In this document: positions 47,599 through 58,917 of the stretch, one piece after another | Layout: each line of letters opens with the position of its first letter | Position numbering within the stretch: position 1 is the first letter of the stretch | DNA from: Brasenia schreberi | Lineage: Eukaryota; Streptophyta; Magnoliopsida; Nymphaeales; Cabombaceae | Direction of reading: 5' to 3' | Length of the DNA stretch: 64,000 nucleotides | Assembly: GCA_036023115.1 (NCBI GenBank) | Contig: JAYKKT010000091.1 | Span: forward strand, 30,568,501 to 30,632,500 | The notes under the pieces: model-generated | Seen by the model: only the letters and a program-made list of their open reading frames with translations | Database searches by the model: none | What the model was told of the DNA's origin: nothing | Made by a program: the position numbers and the translations under genes

Positions 47599-48408
47599 CT
47601 AGTGCGACCAGGCCGCCAGCAGCAGCCCGATGAGGACGCCGGCGGTGCAGTAGATGGAGATCACGTGTGTCCTCCTCACCAATTGATCGACGCTCTTCGC
47701 TACCTGAAGGCCAAGCGTAAGGATCTGCAATCTTCCCATTTCCTCCATCTTCCTGAAGAACCCCATCGGTTTCGCGGCCTGCCGAAGCAAAAAAGCCATG
47801 GTGAAGGGGAATGCGAACGACGCGAAGCCCTGCACCGACGCCTCCGGCAGGCCTCCGTCCCTCGTCAGCCAGGCGATCCACGCGCCGCAGACTAGCTGAG
47901 AAATCCCCAGTATAGCCACTGCGTTGCTCAGATTGTAAATGTTTCTCCTGAGCTTGTCTAGAACTTCCCTCGTCTCGTTGGCGAGAGGAGAGAGATCCCT
48001 CTCTACCGTCGGACCCTCGATCTCTTGATGCTTGAACGATTCGATGGTTGGTCGGTGATCAGTTTCCAGCTGGTTTGGGGGTTTAGAGTCGCCGGAAGGG
48101 GTTGAGAAGTGCCTGATTCCGATAGGTAAAGTGGTATATCTGCACTTGGGGTGACTTAATGAAGATGGGTGAATCTGAAAGAAGGAATTTGGGGGGCTCT
48201 GCGATGGTGGTGGTGGTGGAGAGGGGGCTTGATATCGATATGGATAAGACTGAAATCCGTCGGGCGACACCGGAAAAGCCGTTTCGGAAGGGTGATGGTA
48301 GACGGAATGATGGGAAGAGAAGAGGCAGAATGCGGAGGCTGATGAGAAGTCGGATCTTAACGTCCTGGCGGCGAGCCTTCTGGTGTACAAGAGTGACAAG
48401 GAAGCCAT
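47599..48408 (-). CDS. Probable mitochondrial membrane protein of unknown function
   Basis: A single open frame of 269 codons. The N-terminus (MASLSLLYTRRLAARTLRSD) is rich in Ser, Arg and Leu and lacks acidic residues for the first 19 positions, as in mitochondrial or plastid targeting peptides. A low-complexity part with PPPPP follows (residues 62-72). The conserved-looking body is an amphipathic stretch (REVLDKLRRNIYNLSNAV, 147-164) and hydrophobic segments at about 161-181, 192-210 and 249-267, ending AAWSH. I recall similar plant proteins annotated only as mitochondrial or transmembrane proteins of unknown function. The local GC content is clearly higher than in the surroundings, supporting a real gene. 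No TATA box was found. Confidence 0.75.
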   Translation of the reverse strand: MASLSLLYTRRLAARTLRSDFSSASAFCLFSSHHSVYHHPSETAFPVSPDGFQSYPYRYQAPSPPPPPSQSPPNSFFQIHPSSLSHPKCRYTTLPIGIRHFSTPSGDSKPPNQLETDHRPTIESFKHQEIEGPTVERDLSPLANETREVLDKLRRNIYNLSNAVAILGISQLVCGAWIAWLTRDGGLPEASVQGFASFAFPFTMAFLLRQAAKPMGFFRKMEEMGRLQILTLGLQVAKSVDQLVRRTHVISIYCTAGVLIGLLLAAWSH

Positions 48409-48700
48409 GATTTCTGCTAGTGTGGGATGTCAGGATCCAGAAGGATGGAACCCTAGCTGGCCTGCAGGGAGGAACATACTCACTGAGGGAGGCGGCTAAC
48501 CTAATAGGTAACCGTCACAAGCGAAACTGACACGAGACGGGTTCGCATGGTGAACGTCGCGAGTTCGCTTAGGTTCAGCTTATACGAACCTACTTTCTTC
48601 CGATTTTCTCACCAGTAGAAATCACTAGTGATGGGTTGTGGCGGCCATGGGAACGAAACGTTGACCATTTAGCAGCAGAGGCCATTTGATGCTAGTGAAG
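48409..48700. promoter_or_regulatory. Upstream region of the mitochondrial-protein gene
   Basis: GC-rich relative to the surroundings. It contains no open frame and no clear TATA element, so a TATA-less housekeeping-type promoter is likely. Confidence 0.35.
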
Positions 48701-48744
48701 GACTCTCTCTTTCTATATATATATATATATATAAAGAGAGAGTC
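48701..48744. repeat. Perfect hairpin with CT/GA arms and TA core
   Basis: The arms GACTCTCTCTTT (48701-48712) and AAAGAGAGAGTC (48733-48744) are exact reverse complements around a TA-repeat centre, giving a potential 40-bp stem. It may be a microsatellite-derived palindrome. Confidence 0.9.
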
Positions 48745-49119
48745 GTAATGCTCAAACTCCATCAGGTGCTTAAATCTATTAATATCATTTCAACCAATCG
48801 ATTTTTAGGATAAAAGACTTGAAGATAAAGAAAAAATATTTAATACATATGATTTATTAAACGGTAAAAATATTTGAATTGATTTGAGTTTGGAAGGAGT
48901 TTGATAATTTACGACTAGCTCTTTTTCTCTCTATAGTGTTATACGTGTATTCATTTGGTGTATAATCTTGAATAAATAATTTTATTGTCCGATCGTTTTG
49001 ATCAACAATAGAAATTTGAATTAAAAGTATTGTTATACTTTTGCAATTCAAATCTCATTATAACAATCAAAATGTTTATACAAGATTATCCAAAAAATAT
49101 TATGCATTTAAGATTACCC

Positions 49120-49267
<148 letters not shown>

Positions 49268-49551
49268 AGTGGACATTGCAAGCAGAAGATAATGATTCCA
49301 GGGAAAGATAGATGAAGCATAAATAGACGCAGAAGCAAACGTGCAAGTTTTAGTTAAAATTAAAGGAAAGTCTCATGCTTGCCTGATACAGTGCAATAAG
49401 AAGTTCCAAGTCTTACATTTCGATGTGAAAAGAATACCGCTAAAAGAAAGAGAGAGTACAAACATGAGTCTTATTTCATCTTGGGGCTGCTTGATTTTGA
49501 ATTTCCCCTTGTCACCTTTCCTTTTCTTCTTTCTTGCAATTTGCAATAAAG

Positions 49552-49734
49552 CTACTGCAAGTAGAAGGCAAGGAAGGAGACGAGAGAAGCTCCTACTAGC
49601 GATCCCATGGCAGGCACGAAAGTCATCGATCCGCTTGTGGGGGAAGGTGCCGGAGCACTGGCATCTGCAGCCAGCGCCGAGCTAGCCGTGGTGGCAAAGA
49701 CAACAAGTGCCAAAGAGATTTTCCTCATGTCCAT
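49552..49734 (-). CDS. Arabinogalactan peptide (AG peptide)
   Basis: A 60-residue precursor of a very small cell-surface proteoglycan. Residues 1-22 form a signal peptide (MDMRKISLALVVFATTASSA). The predicted mature core is short (ADASAPAPSPTSGS), with Ala-Pro and Ser-Pro dipeptides that are hydroxylated and O-glycosylated in this family. The last 20 or so residues (GSLVGASLVSFLAFYLQ) are a hydrophobic GPI-anchor signal. Total length and layout fit plant AG peptides such as AGP12-16 and AGP20-22. The upstream Met is taken as the start; Met3 is possible. A TATA box lies about 110 bp upstream. The role in growth and signalling is family knowledge only. Confidence 0.9.
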   Translation of the reverse strand: MDMRKISLALVVFATTASSALAADASAPAPSPTSGSMTFVPAMGSLVGASLVSFLAFYLQ

Positions 49735-49840
49735 GGTGGAATATGGGAAAATCTTTCCGGGATGGCGAGTTTGACAGATGAAAGTAGGAAAACAATTTAT
49801 TGTGACTAGCAGGCCTGAAGCTGGAGGAGGCGTTGAATGG

Positions 49841-49848
49841 TTTATATA
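49841..49848 (-). promoter_or_regulatory. TATA box of the AG peptide gene
   Basis: The minus strand reads TATATAAA about 107 bp before the start codon, which predicts a 5' leader of about 80 bases. Confidence 0.75.
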
Positions 49849-49877
49849 GAAAAGAAAGGGAGAGCTGTATAGGTTCC

Positions 49878-50243
49878 CCGTAATAGAAGAGAAGATTTGA
49901 TTGCGTGCAAGAGCGGTTTACGTGGTTTGCCTGGCAAAGAGACGAGAAAGCAGAACCACGTAAGTCAAAATTCAACATTCGAACAATCCGAAATTTCTGA
50001 GTCTAAAAATGGCCAAGTTGGGCCTGTTCATACTCTCTCTCTCTCTCTCTCTCTCTCTGACGCACACATGTGCGGGTTCACCCTAATTGAAGAGGAAGAT
50101 TTGATTGCTTACAAGAGCGGTTTACGTGGTTTGCATGGCAAAGGGACGAGAGAGGAGAACCTCATACCATGTCCAAATTCAACATTCAAACAACCCAAAA
50201 TTTCCCTGTCTAAAAATGGCCAAGTTGGGCCTGGTGGGTCTCT
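49878..50243. repeat. Tandem duplication upstream of the AG peptide gene (period 204 bp)
   Basis: The copies at about 49,878-50,034 and 50,082-50,238 share runs such as CAAGAGCGGTTTACGTGGTT and AAAAATGGCCAAGTTGGGCC, with scattered substitutions. A CT-repeat separates them. Both lie within 500 bp upstream of the TATA box and both contain TTGGGCCT, similar to plant site II/TCP motifs, so a doubled enhancer is conceivable. Confidence 0.9.
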
Positions 50244-50265
50244 CTCACACACACGTGTATATATA

Positions 50266-52880
50266 CAACAACAACTAAGCCTTTCCCCATACTAGACGGG
50301 GTCGGCTACATGGATTCTTTGTTTCCACAGATCCTTATCGTGTCCCATATTAGCAGTTAACTCACAATAAGCTAGATCCTTCTTTATCATTTCTTTCCAA
50401 TACTTTTGTGGTCGTCCTTTAGCTCTTTTAATACTTTCCAAATTTAGTTTTTCATACCTTCTTAGAGGTTCTTCTTTTGATCTTCTTTCTATATGTCCAA
50501 ACCATCTTAAACAATATTCTCTCATTTTATCCTCTATTGGTGTCACTCCTAATTTGTTTCTAATAACCTCAATATGTATATGGTTTTTTCTTGTATGACC
50601 ACTCATCGATCTCAACATCTTCATTTCTATCACAAACATATTTTGTACATGTTGATGATTAACTGCCCAACACTCAGAACCATAAAACATGGCAGCCCTA
50701 ATTGCTACTCTATAATATTTACCTTTTAACTTTAATGGTATCTTCTTATCACAAAGAATACCTTATGCTCCTCTCCATTTTAAACAACCAACATTAATTC
50801 TATTCGTAACATCTCTATCAATTCTTTCATCACAAAGAAAAAGTGACCCTAGGTATTTAAAACTTTCCTTTTGGGGGATGCAATATATGCCAATTTTAAT
50901 TTTTATGTCCTCTAAGATAACCAAATGATCAAACTTACATTCCATATATTCTGTCTTTGTTCTACTAAGTCGGAGGCCTTTGCTTTCTAATGTTTCTCTC
51001 CATAGTTCTAATTTTCTATTAACTTTTTCCTTAGACTCCTCCACTAATACAATGTCATCTGCAAATAACATACACCAAGGTACTTCATCTTGAATATGTT
51101 TTGTTAACTCATCCATCACCATTATAAATAAGTATGGACTTAAAGTTGATCCTTGATGTAACCCAATATTAACTTCAAAGAAGTTTGTCATTCTTTCATG
51201 AGTTCTTACACATGTTTTTGCACCATCATACATGTCTCTTATAAGGTTAATTTATGTCAATGGGATACCTCTTTTCTCCAAAGTTCTTCAAAGAACCTCA
51301 CTCGATACTCTATCATAAGCTTTTTCTAGATCAATACATATCATGTGAAGGTCTTTCTTTTTTGCTCTAAAATGTTCCATAAGACATCTCAAAAGGTGAA
51401 TCACTTCAATAGTAGATTTGCCTGACATGAATCCAAATTGGTTCTATGTTGTACTTGATACTTGTCTTAACCTATGTTCGATAATTCTTTTCCATAATTT
51501 TATAGTATGGCTCATTAACTTGATACCTTGATAATTCACACAATTTTGAATGTCTCTCTTGTTCTTATATATGGGTATAAGTGTACTTGCTCTCCATTCC
51601 TTGGGCATCTTTTGGTTTTTCCATATTTCATTAAATAGTCTTGTGAGCCAAGTGATTCCTATTTCTTCTAGTATTTTCCAAACTTCTATAGGAATATTAT
51701 CTGGTCCTACCGATTTACTACCCTTCATATGTTTAAGAGCCTCTTTGACTTCATTCTTTTGAATACGTCAGTAGAAATTGTGGTTTATATACTTTTCTTA
51801 TTTGGCTAACTCTCCTAAGTTAATACTAACATCTTTATTTTTATTAAACAACATATAAAAATAGTTTTTTCAACTATTTCTTATATCATCATTTGCCACT
51901 AGAATTTTTTCATCCTCATCCTTGATGCATCTAACATAATTAAGATCTTTAGTTTTCTTATCTCTAGCCCTAGCTATCCTACAAATACCTCTTTTACCCT
52001 CTTTTGAGTTGAGTTTTTTATATAAATCCTCTCAAATTTTAGCTTTTGCTTCACTCACAGCCTTTTTCGCTTCCTTTTTTGCTTTCTTATAAGCTTTTAA
52101 AGTTTCACTAGTTTTCTTAACATAGTGTAATTTGTAACATACCCTCTTTGCCTTGATTTTATTTTGTACTACTTCACTCCACCACCAAGCTTCTTTTTGT
52201 GCCGGTACACCTCCCTTAGATACACTTAACACATCTTTCGCCACTTTCCTAATATGTATAGCCATATTGTTCCACATATCACAGGGTGTACCAACATAAT
52301 TCCAAACATCTCATTGAAGGACTTTCTATTTAAATATATCTTCTTTCTCACTTTTGAGATTCCACCATTTAGTCCGAATAGCTCGATGCACTCTTTTCTT
52401 CTTTGTCCATTTTTTTATTTGTAATTCCATAACTAAAAGTCGATGTTGGGTGGTTAAGCTTTCTCCTAGAATTACCTTGCAATCTTTACAACACGCTCTA
52501 TCTTTACAACACGCTCTTTTGAAGATTGTATTGACTATAAAGAGATGCCATAACAAAATTTAAAATCTACCTAGTTTCCTCATTTATATCCCCAAAACTA
52601 AAGTTTCCATGAATACCTTGATATCCTAATGCCTCTTTACCGACATATCCATTTAAGTCTCCTCCTAAACAAATCATCTCCCTTTATAGAATTTTTTGAA
52701 TCACCTTATCTAACTCTTCTCAAAAAGTTGTCTTTATACTATCTTCTAGTCCTACTTGGGGTGTGTAAGTACAAACTATATTCAAAACCTTTGCTCCTAA
52801 CACTAATTTCAATGTCATGATTCGATCATCATATCGTTGTATATCTACTACACTATTCTTTAAATCTTTACTTATGATAT
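50266..52880 (-). mobile_element. RTE-clade LINE, 5'-truncated (RTE-5)
   Basis: A minus-strand RTE copy with a CAACAACAAC tail at 50266. It ends at the point matching about base 885 of RTE-1, so most of the endonuclease N-terminus is lost. Open stretches remain for the C-terminus (50292-50690, LRWFGHIERRS), the RT core (50763-51233, LHQGSTLSPYLF and FADDIVLVEE), the fingers (51444-51728, SVGPDNIPIEVWK) and the connector (52032-52277). The catalytic box is intact, making it one of the less eroded copies. It abuts RTE-6 at its 5' end. Confidence 0.92.
50763..51233 (-). pseudogene. RTE-5 reverse transcriptase fragment (FADD intact)
   Basis: This is a 156-codon open stretch running from [20 protein letters not shown] through [25 protein letters not shown] and YLGSLFLCDE to KWRGA. 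It is very close to the RTE-1 sequence. It is truncated by frame changes at both ends. Confidence 0.9.
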
Positions 52881-52894
52881 TTTATGTCATAAGA

Positions 52895-53430
52895 AGATAT
52901 CATTCATGAAGATGTTATATACAAAATTAATATAAGTTGGGTAAAATGGAGGGAGCATCACATATTTTATGTTATAAGAATATATCATTAAAGTTGAAAG
53001 GTAAATATTATAGAATAGCAATTAGACCTACTATGTTTTATAGTTCTAAGTGTTAGCCAGTAAATTCTCAACATGTACAAAAGATGTCAATGACAAAATT
53101 GAAGATGTTGAGATCATACAAAGAAAGACCGTATACATAATGAGGTTATTAAAAACAAATTGGGAGTGATACTAATAGAGGAGAAAATGGTTAAGATGGT
53201 TTGAATATTTATAAAGACGACCAAAGGAAGCTATAGTAAGAAGGTTTATAAAAAATTAAATTATAAAAATATTAAAAGAAGAAGAGGAAGACTACAAAAG
53301 TATTAGAAAGAAAAAAAAATGATCCAACTCATGTTCACTTAACTGCCATCATGACATGATAGGCTCTCTCAAAATAATGAATTGATGTAGTTGACCCATC
53401 TAATATGGTAAAAGGCTTAGTTGTTGTTGT
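52895..53430 (+). mobile_element. RTE LINE 3' fragment (RTE-6), opposite orientation to RTE-5
   Basis: A plus-strand 3' piece of RTE that matches RTE-1 from about 3000 onward and ends in GTTGTTGTTG at 53430. It is strongly eroded by small deletions. It lies 5' end to 5' end with RTE-5, so both tails point outward. Confidence 0.87.
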
Positions 53431-54200
53431 ATACATATATACACACATGTGTGTGCATGCATGTATGTACGTATAAGAGAGTGTTGAAAGAAAATAATAA
53501 AATATGATCTAATTGGCTATTAACAAAGGATTTATGTAACCAACTTGATATTATATGAGAGAGAGAAGAAATATGCTTCTCATGTTCTTGAAAATCAACA
53601 ATTGAGTTTAAAATTTAAAAACCATAAATTATATGTGTACTTTTTAAGGTTTAATTAATTCAAATGCTTACTTTTTGCTTTTAGGCTCAAACATTTATCC
53701 TCAAATATGTATGGTTGAGATTTTGAAGAATAATCTACTATACAAAATGGTATAACGTATATATATATATATAGATAGATAGATAGATAGATAGATCATG
53801 ATATGTATGCGCGTGGGTGCTGCTGTCTGTACGCGGTGCACGCCTTCATGGATGGGACGAACATGGTTGCACGTAATTTATGAGGACAGATGATGAAGGC
53901 TACAATGTCCGCGAATAGAAGGGATGGAAAAGCTTCATCCTTCTACCTGCCACTTGTGTTTTATTATGTACTTTTTCATCATGCACTACCCCTGCCATCT
54001 ACATTTACTGTTCTCCCCCCCCCCCCCCCCCTTCCCCAACACACACCCCTCTCTCTCTCTCAGCACCTACATGTAGCTGAAATTTTGGTGAAGGGCCACG
54101 AACTCAAGTTGCTTTTGGAGTTCCACGATTACTCTCTCTCCACAATGCAAAGACAGACATGACATGTAAACCGAAATTTCGGTGAAGGACGATGATGAAC
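53431..54200. repeat. Microsatellite-rich spacer
   Basis: It holds TA/TG repeats at 53,431-53,470, (TA)n with (GATA)n at about 53,756-53,796 and a run of 17 C at 54015-54031. A short imperfect repeat (GAAATTTTGGTGAAGG and GAAATTTCGGTGAAGG) lies near 54,080 and 54,172. The 90-codon open frame at 53890-54162 spans the poly-C and is not credible. Confidence 0.7.
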
Positions 54201-54204
54201 TTGG

Positions 54205-54430
54205 TTGCTGTTGTAGCATATCGGTAGTGCGTCGATCAGGTATCAGATTACAAGGTCACTGGTTCCAATGCCGGTTATATGTGGTAAGGATCTGCCGAGA
54301 ACCGCTTGTCAATAAGAATTGACCGCGACTTACTACCGTTGTAAAAGACGGCGTAAGGTTGGTAACTAAAGGCAATTGTGTTAAGAAGCCTCTACCAATC
54401 TTAAGTGCGCCTCACTAAAAAAAAATCCTG
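54205..54430 (+). repeat. Probable tRNA-derived SINE
   Basis: It has a pol III A-box-like TAGCATATCGG at 54214-54224 and a B-box-like GGTTCCAATGC at 54261-54271, at tRNA-like spacing (47 bp start to start). A non-tRNA body of about 150 bp follows, ending in an A-rich tail near 54,416-54,425. This layout is that of a plant SINE. No target-site duplication was found, so the limits are approximate. Confidence 0.55.
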
Positions 54431-54681
54431 GGTCTGGCTTAAACTGTCTTTGGCTTCAATGCAGATAAGAATGGCGGCCACAAGGACGACTTATATGAAG
54501 GTAAAATGAGGTGAAGGAACAGCGAGGGGAATGTCCAGTCGCTGATTAGTAATCATCAAGCGGTGAGCTCCCTTAATAATCCTCACGGAGGCATTTTATA
54601 AGAGATTAGTGATGAATTAGTAAGGATTTTTCAGTTTTTAATTTTATTTATTAAAATAAATCATTTAATATAGTTTGTATA

Positions 54682-54888
54682 CGAACAAAGATAACTGAAG
54701 GAAGATTTGTTAAAAAGTATAAGAAACTAGATTGTGAAAATGTTAAATAGGAAGAAAAAACTACAAAAATATTAAAACAAAATAATAAAGAATGATCTAG
54801 TATATAAACAATCAACTATTAATATATCACATGATCAAACTTTATGAAAACAAAAAGTCCATATAACCGACCTGGCTTAGTTGTTGAA
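54682..54888 (+). mobile_element. RTE LINE 3' fragment (RTE-7), highly eroded
   Basis: It matches the last 200 bp of RTE-1 (AATAAAGAATGATCTAG and CCATATAACCGACCTGGC, then CTTAGTTGTTG). The tail is almost gone. Confidence 0.8.
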
Positions 54889-56260
54889 TCTTGTTTATTC
54901 AGTTACATTGAGAGACTCTATGAGAGTTCAAGTCTGTAGTCTTAGCTCTCTCACTTATCTGAAGTCAAAGGTTACTCTGTGTGTATGTTTCTGGGACCTA
55001 ACTAATTGGATTTTGACTCTGGTCAGATTCGGGTTGTGTAAAATCCCATCCATTGGTAATGCTAGGTGGTCTGAAAACCAAATTGAAGTGATACCAACCA
55101 ATGTATTCCCTAGAAATTGAATTCAACATCGGCCAACCTAATATAGCCTTTTGCCTTTGCATCCCGAATATGTGCACTTCATTGGACAAAAGCTTCATAA
55201 GTATAAATCCATAGTCGTGAAAGCCATCTCTTCTTTTCTAAACTATGGATAAAATCCATAGTCTCTCTCTCTCTCTGTCTATGTGTGTGCGTCTCTGCCT
55301 GTGTGTATGTGAGTGAACGATCGAGTCACATATATACTTGCTAGAATGTTTACTTAATGTAAGCTATAGTTTCTGTGACGAGAATTAGCAACGAAATTGA
55401 AAAAAGAAAACATTGTGCGTGTACTTTGATCAAGCTTTACTATAACTTGACCATTCATAAGTTCATAAGTTGAAAACGTCCGTAAATAACTTCAAATGTA
55501 CTTCACCATAATGCCGGTTCTCTATGAAACGATATAAATTATGAGTTAAAAGCGTATCTAACGTATATAAAAGAACGTTAGATATTTAATACAAATTTAA
55601 ATAACATTTCCCTTTATCGAAGGGCGATTCGAGCAACAAAACGAAGGTAGTGAGAGATACAGAAGCACACCTTTTCCTAGAGGTGGTGTGCAAGCCGAAA
55701 AGAGGAAATAGATCACAGAGAGAAACAATATTTTGTTCGATTTTTGGACTTTCATATACATTTTTTAGGTGTAACCTATTGAATCTGTACGAATGGAAGT
55801 TCTCCAATATATCTATATGCGTGTTTGTGCGTGTTTATGTGTGTGCGTGTGTGTAATTTATTACCTACATACGGCCCTTATGAAAGGAACGCTTCAAGGA
55901 ACAACACGCGTCAGTGTTTACCATGAGGAAAGCCTATGATGTTTAGTCTTTTTCAGTACTGAAGACTGTGTTTCCAAACTACCTTGTATTCACTCCTTTC
56001 CTGTTTATCTGAGAAAAGGATAAGTTTGTGCTCATGTCATAAAGCCACAATCTCAGTTCGTGGCTCGTCTCCTTTACGTAATGATCTAAAAGAGCTAGCT
56101 AATGATCACAAGATGAGTTCAAGCTGTTAGAACTCGTGTTATTTATGGCTTGTTTGATCTAAAGAGCTGAACCGTGCTCATATCAGGTGATTAAAATGTC
56201 TACCTGTTCACACGAAGAGTTCAAGCTGGTACAGTATAGAAACAACGCCTCTCATCACAC
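54889..56260. other. Intergenic with short CT and GT repeats
   Basis: No gene recognised. CT-rich repeats lie near 55,260-55,280 and GT-rich repeats near 55,820-55,855. Confidence 0.5.
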
Positions 56261-56261
56261 A

Positions 56262-56315
56262 CACAACACATACATACATACATATATATATACATATATA
56301 TACATACATATATAT

Positions 56316-56346
<31 letters not shown>

Positions 56347-56377
56347 CATACATATATATATATATATATATACATAC

Positions 56378-56444
<67 letters not shown>

Positions 56445-56452
56445 CATACATA

Positions 56453-56486
<34 letters not shown>
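56262..56486. repeat. (TA)n/(CATA)n microsatellite
   Basis: About 225 bp of TA repeat is interrupted by TACATACATA units. All open frames here (repeated Tyr-Ile) are artefacts. Confidence 0.97.
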
Positions 56487-58875
56487 AAGTAGGTAGATTA
56501 TGTAGATATACGCCAAGAACCTATATTGCAGTGGTGCATTGTCAAAACTCATCTTGCTGTAGTGGTATCCGATGTAATAGTGATGGTACCAGTTAGGTAC
56601 GGCTAGATGATATACGTTGTTCCCTCTCTCTCTCCCTCTATCTATCTATCTCTCTATATATACATAGACATACACACCAAAACACATCTTGCTGCGTGTA
56701 CGTCAAAGATAGCTTTTTCAAAAGCTTGTCAATCTTCTCTCTTCTCTCATTTTGCCCTATGCTTCCTTTCTCAATAATTCTCCCTCCCTCTCTCTCTCAC
56801 ACAGTCTTCAGAAGGAGAAAAGGTAGAGGCATAGCACCACGACAAATATAAAAAAAGTTATAAGGCGTGACGCAGAAAGATGTGCCGCAAACCACGATGC
56901 AAAGAATACCCGGCTCGGTTACTTTAAAAACCGCTTGCATCATCCATAACACAGAAATATAATCATTTACGCCCATCTTAGGTTTTCTCCTTCAGGCTTG
57001 TTTCAGTGGTATTGTGTTTCCTAAGGTAGAGAAAACTCTGGATTTGGCAATTAGACAGTCTCTCTCTCTCCCTCATATTAAGGTTGTACTGTTCTACTAA
57101 GTCATACGGAAAAGAACTGTTCATGCTTAAGTGTAACAGTAGGAAGTAAGGTACAAAATGACGACATTGGGATGTCAAATCCTTTTCTTTTTTCTGCAAG
57201 TCAATCTGGAGAGTTATGCACCCAAGGGAATGGCGTTTCACCTGATCTACGAAATCCTTCAGTAAAAATTCAGTGGTCGAATGTATTTCCTGCTGTTTCA
57301 CACGTTTCCATTTCGAGTTTTATTCTTAGTAGAAATAGAAATATGTGCGTGTCAGAGAGAGAGAGAGAGATGAAAAAGTGTACTAACGGTAATTCATAGT
57401 CCAGCCAAGAATTAAAGAGTAGTTGTATGATTAAGAATTGCTCGTCAAAATTTACAAACAATTAAAAGACTTGTAAGAAAAAATAAATACTTAGCCTAAC
57501 TTAAAATCTACGTCGAGTTAAGCTTTAACTCTCCTCATCTTTCTTCCTTCAGCACCAATCAGTCGAGCTCCTGGAGAGTTTACTGAAAGCAAAAAGCGCA
57601 ACTTCACATTGCATAACTCTTTTTTCTTCTTTAACCCCTTTTCACCTTTGATTTCCTGTTGCAGCCCGGGGACAATACGGTTTCACAACTTTTGGATATC
57701 CTTTCCAGCTGTGTGATCGCGCGCGCACACACCTCGTGTTTAGACTTGAAGGGGAACAAAGCGGTCTGCCACTGCTGGATGATGCATGGTTGCCATGGAT
57801 TAATTTATTACCTCCAACATAAAATAATCAGTAAGTTATAAATAAATATTTGCACATTGGGATTTCAAGTCTGAAATGTTGTGTTGCAGGGTGCAAAAAT
57901 TTAATTCTTTCGTCAGTATGTGAGCCATCCATCACTTACCATCTCTCCTCAACCCCCACCCCACCCAAAAAAGAAAGAGAGAGAAAATGCTTTTTTCTAT
58001 TATTACTTAATTGCACTAACACTATTGGAATGTAGGTTACTCTCCCTCCAATATTCCCTTTAATTTAACCTTGTATCTGCATGCCAAAGAAAGATTTGAT
58101 TTCACCCTGTGCAACTTTATTAGAGATGCGCCTCACATTCACACATCCTCTGCAGCCTGCTTTGACAAATTCTACGTACTTGTCATGGTCGTGTTGAAAG
58201 AAGAGACGTGGAGCCATGTGTTAAAAGGCTATTATAAAAGAGGCACTCTTTTATGCAAGGGGTGAATTAGTAGATACTGAAGAGTACAAGGATCTGATTG
58301 GTTGGCATTGAAATGACTCATCATATTATGCATTTGACTGATGGTTTCCAGCGGTTGAACATCGATTGTAGGCAGGCAATTAATGCGAATGAGATTGAAT
58401 CGAACAACCACTAAGAAGAAGTTAAATTACTGTTCTCCATATCCTTAGCCTGCCTGATCTTTCATCTGAACTTTGATTTTGTCCTGTATCTCCAATAATT
58501 CCTTCAATAATGGCATACGCCTTCCGTATTTTTGACAAGCTATCTACAGTGTCTGGCATCTTTTGCACCTTTAAAAGGTTATCAAATGGTAGGTGCCCCT
58601 TTCATTTTTGAGAGAGAAAGAGGTTGTTCTTTAATGTGATTATTATCTAACACAAGTTAAAGTTGCTAATTTGCACAATGCGATCATATCTTAAGTAAGC
58701 GTACAGGTTTCCAATCAAGGGCTTCTTTTTAATGATACCTCTGTCTAAAGATAAGGTATAGAATTCTTATCCAAAGGGACTTCGCAGTAAAAGAGGGTTG
58801 CGGGAGTCTTCAGTTTCTTGCTTCTAGATGCTTGTTTCTGGGAAAGCCGGACGGAGTATGGGATGTTTTGGTGTT

Positions 58876-58879
<4 letters not shown>
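56487..58879. other. Intergenic, no gene seen
   Basis: CT/GA-rich tracts lie near 56,620-56,660, 57,058-57,072 and 57,354-57,370. No open frame resembles a known protein. Confidence 0.5.

Positions 58880-58914
<35 letters not shown>
58880..58914. repeat. (TC)n microsatellite
   Basis: 35 bp of pure TC repeat. Confidence 0.97.

Positions 58915-58917
<3 letters not shown>

Noticed and set aside
47473..47895. 140-codon plus-strand frame with Arg/Gln-rich sequence
   Set aside because: It is antisense to the mitochondrial-protein gene. The other strand has a better protein with a targeting-like peptide and membrane segments.
50266..53430. Twin-priming inversion of a single RTE insertion
   Set aside because: Twin priming leaves one 3' tail. 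Both halves here have their own tail and overlap in the 3' portion of the element.
53890..54162. 90-codon frame with a Pro run
   Set aside because: The Pro run is a 17-C homopolymer. The frame has no homology signal, and the poly-C length is unreliable in assemblies.
56187..56552. Open frames of 72-114 codons rich in Tyr and Ile
   Set aside because: They are microsatellite artefacts with no conserved start or composition of a real protein.
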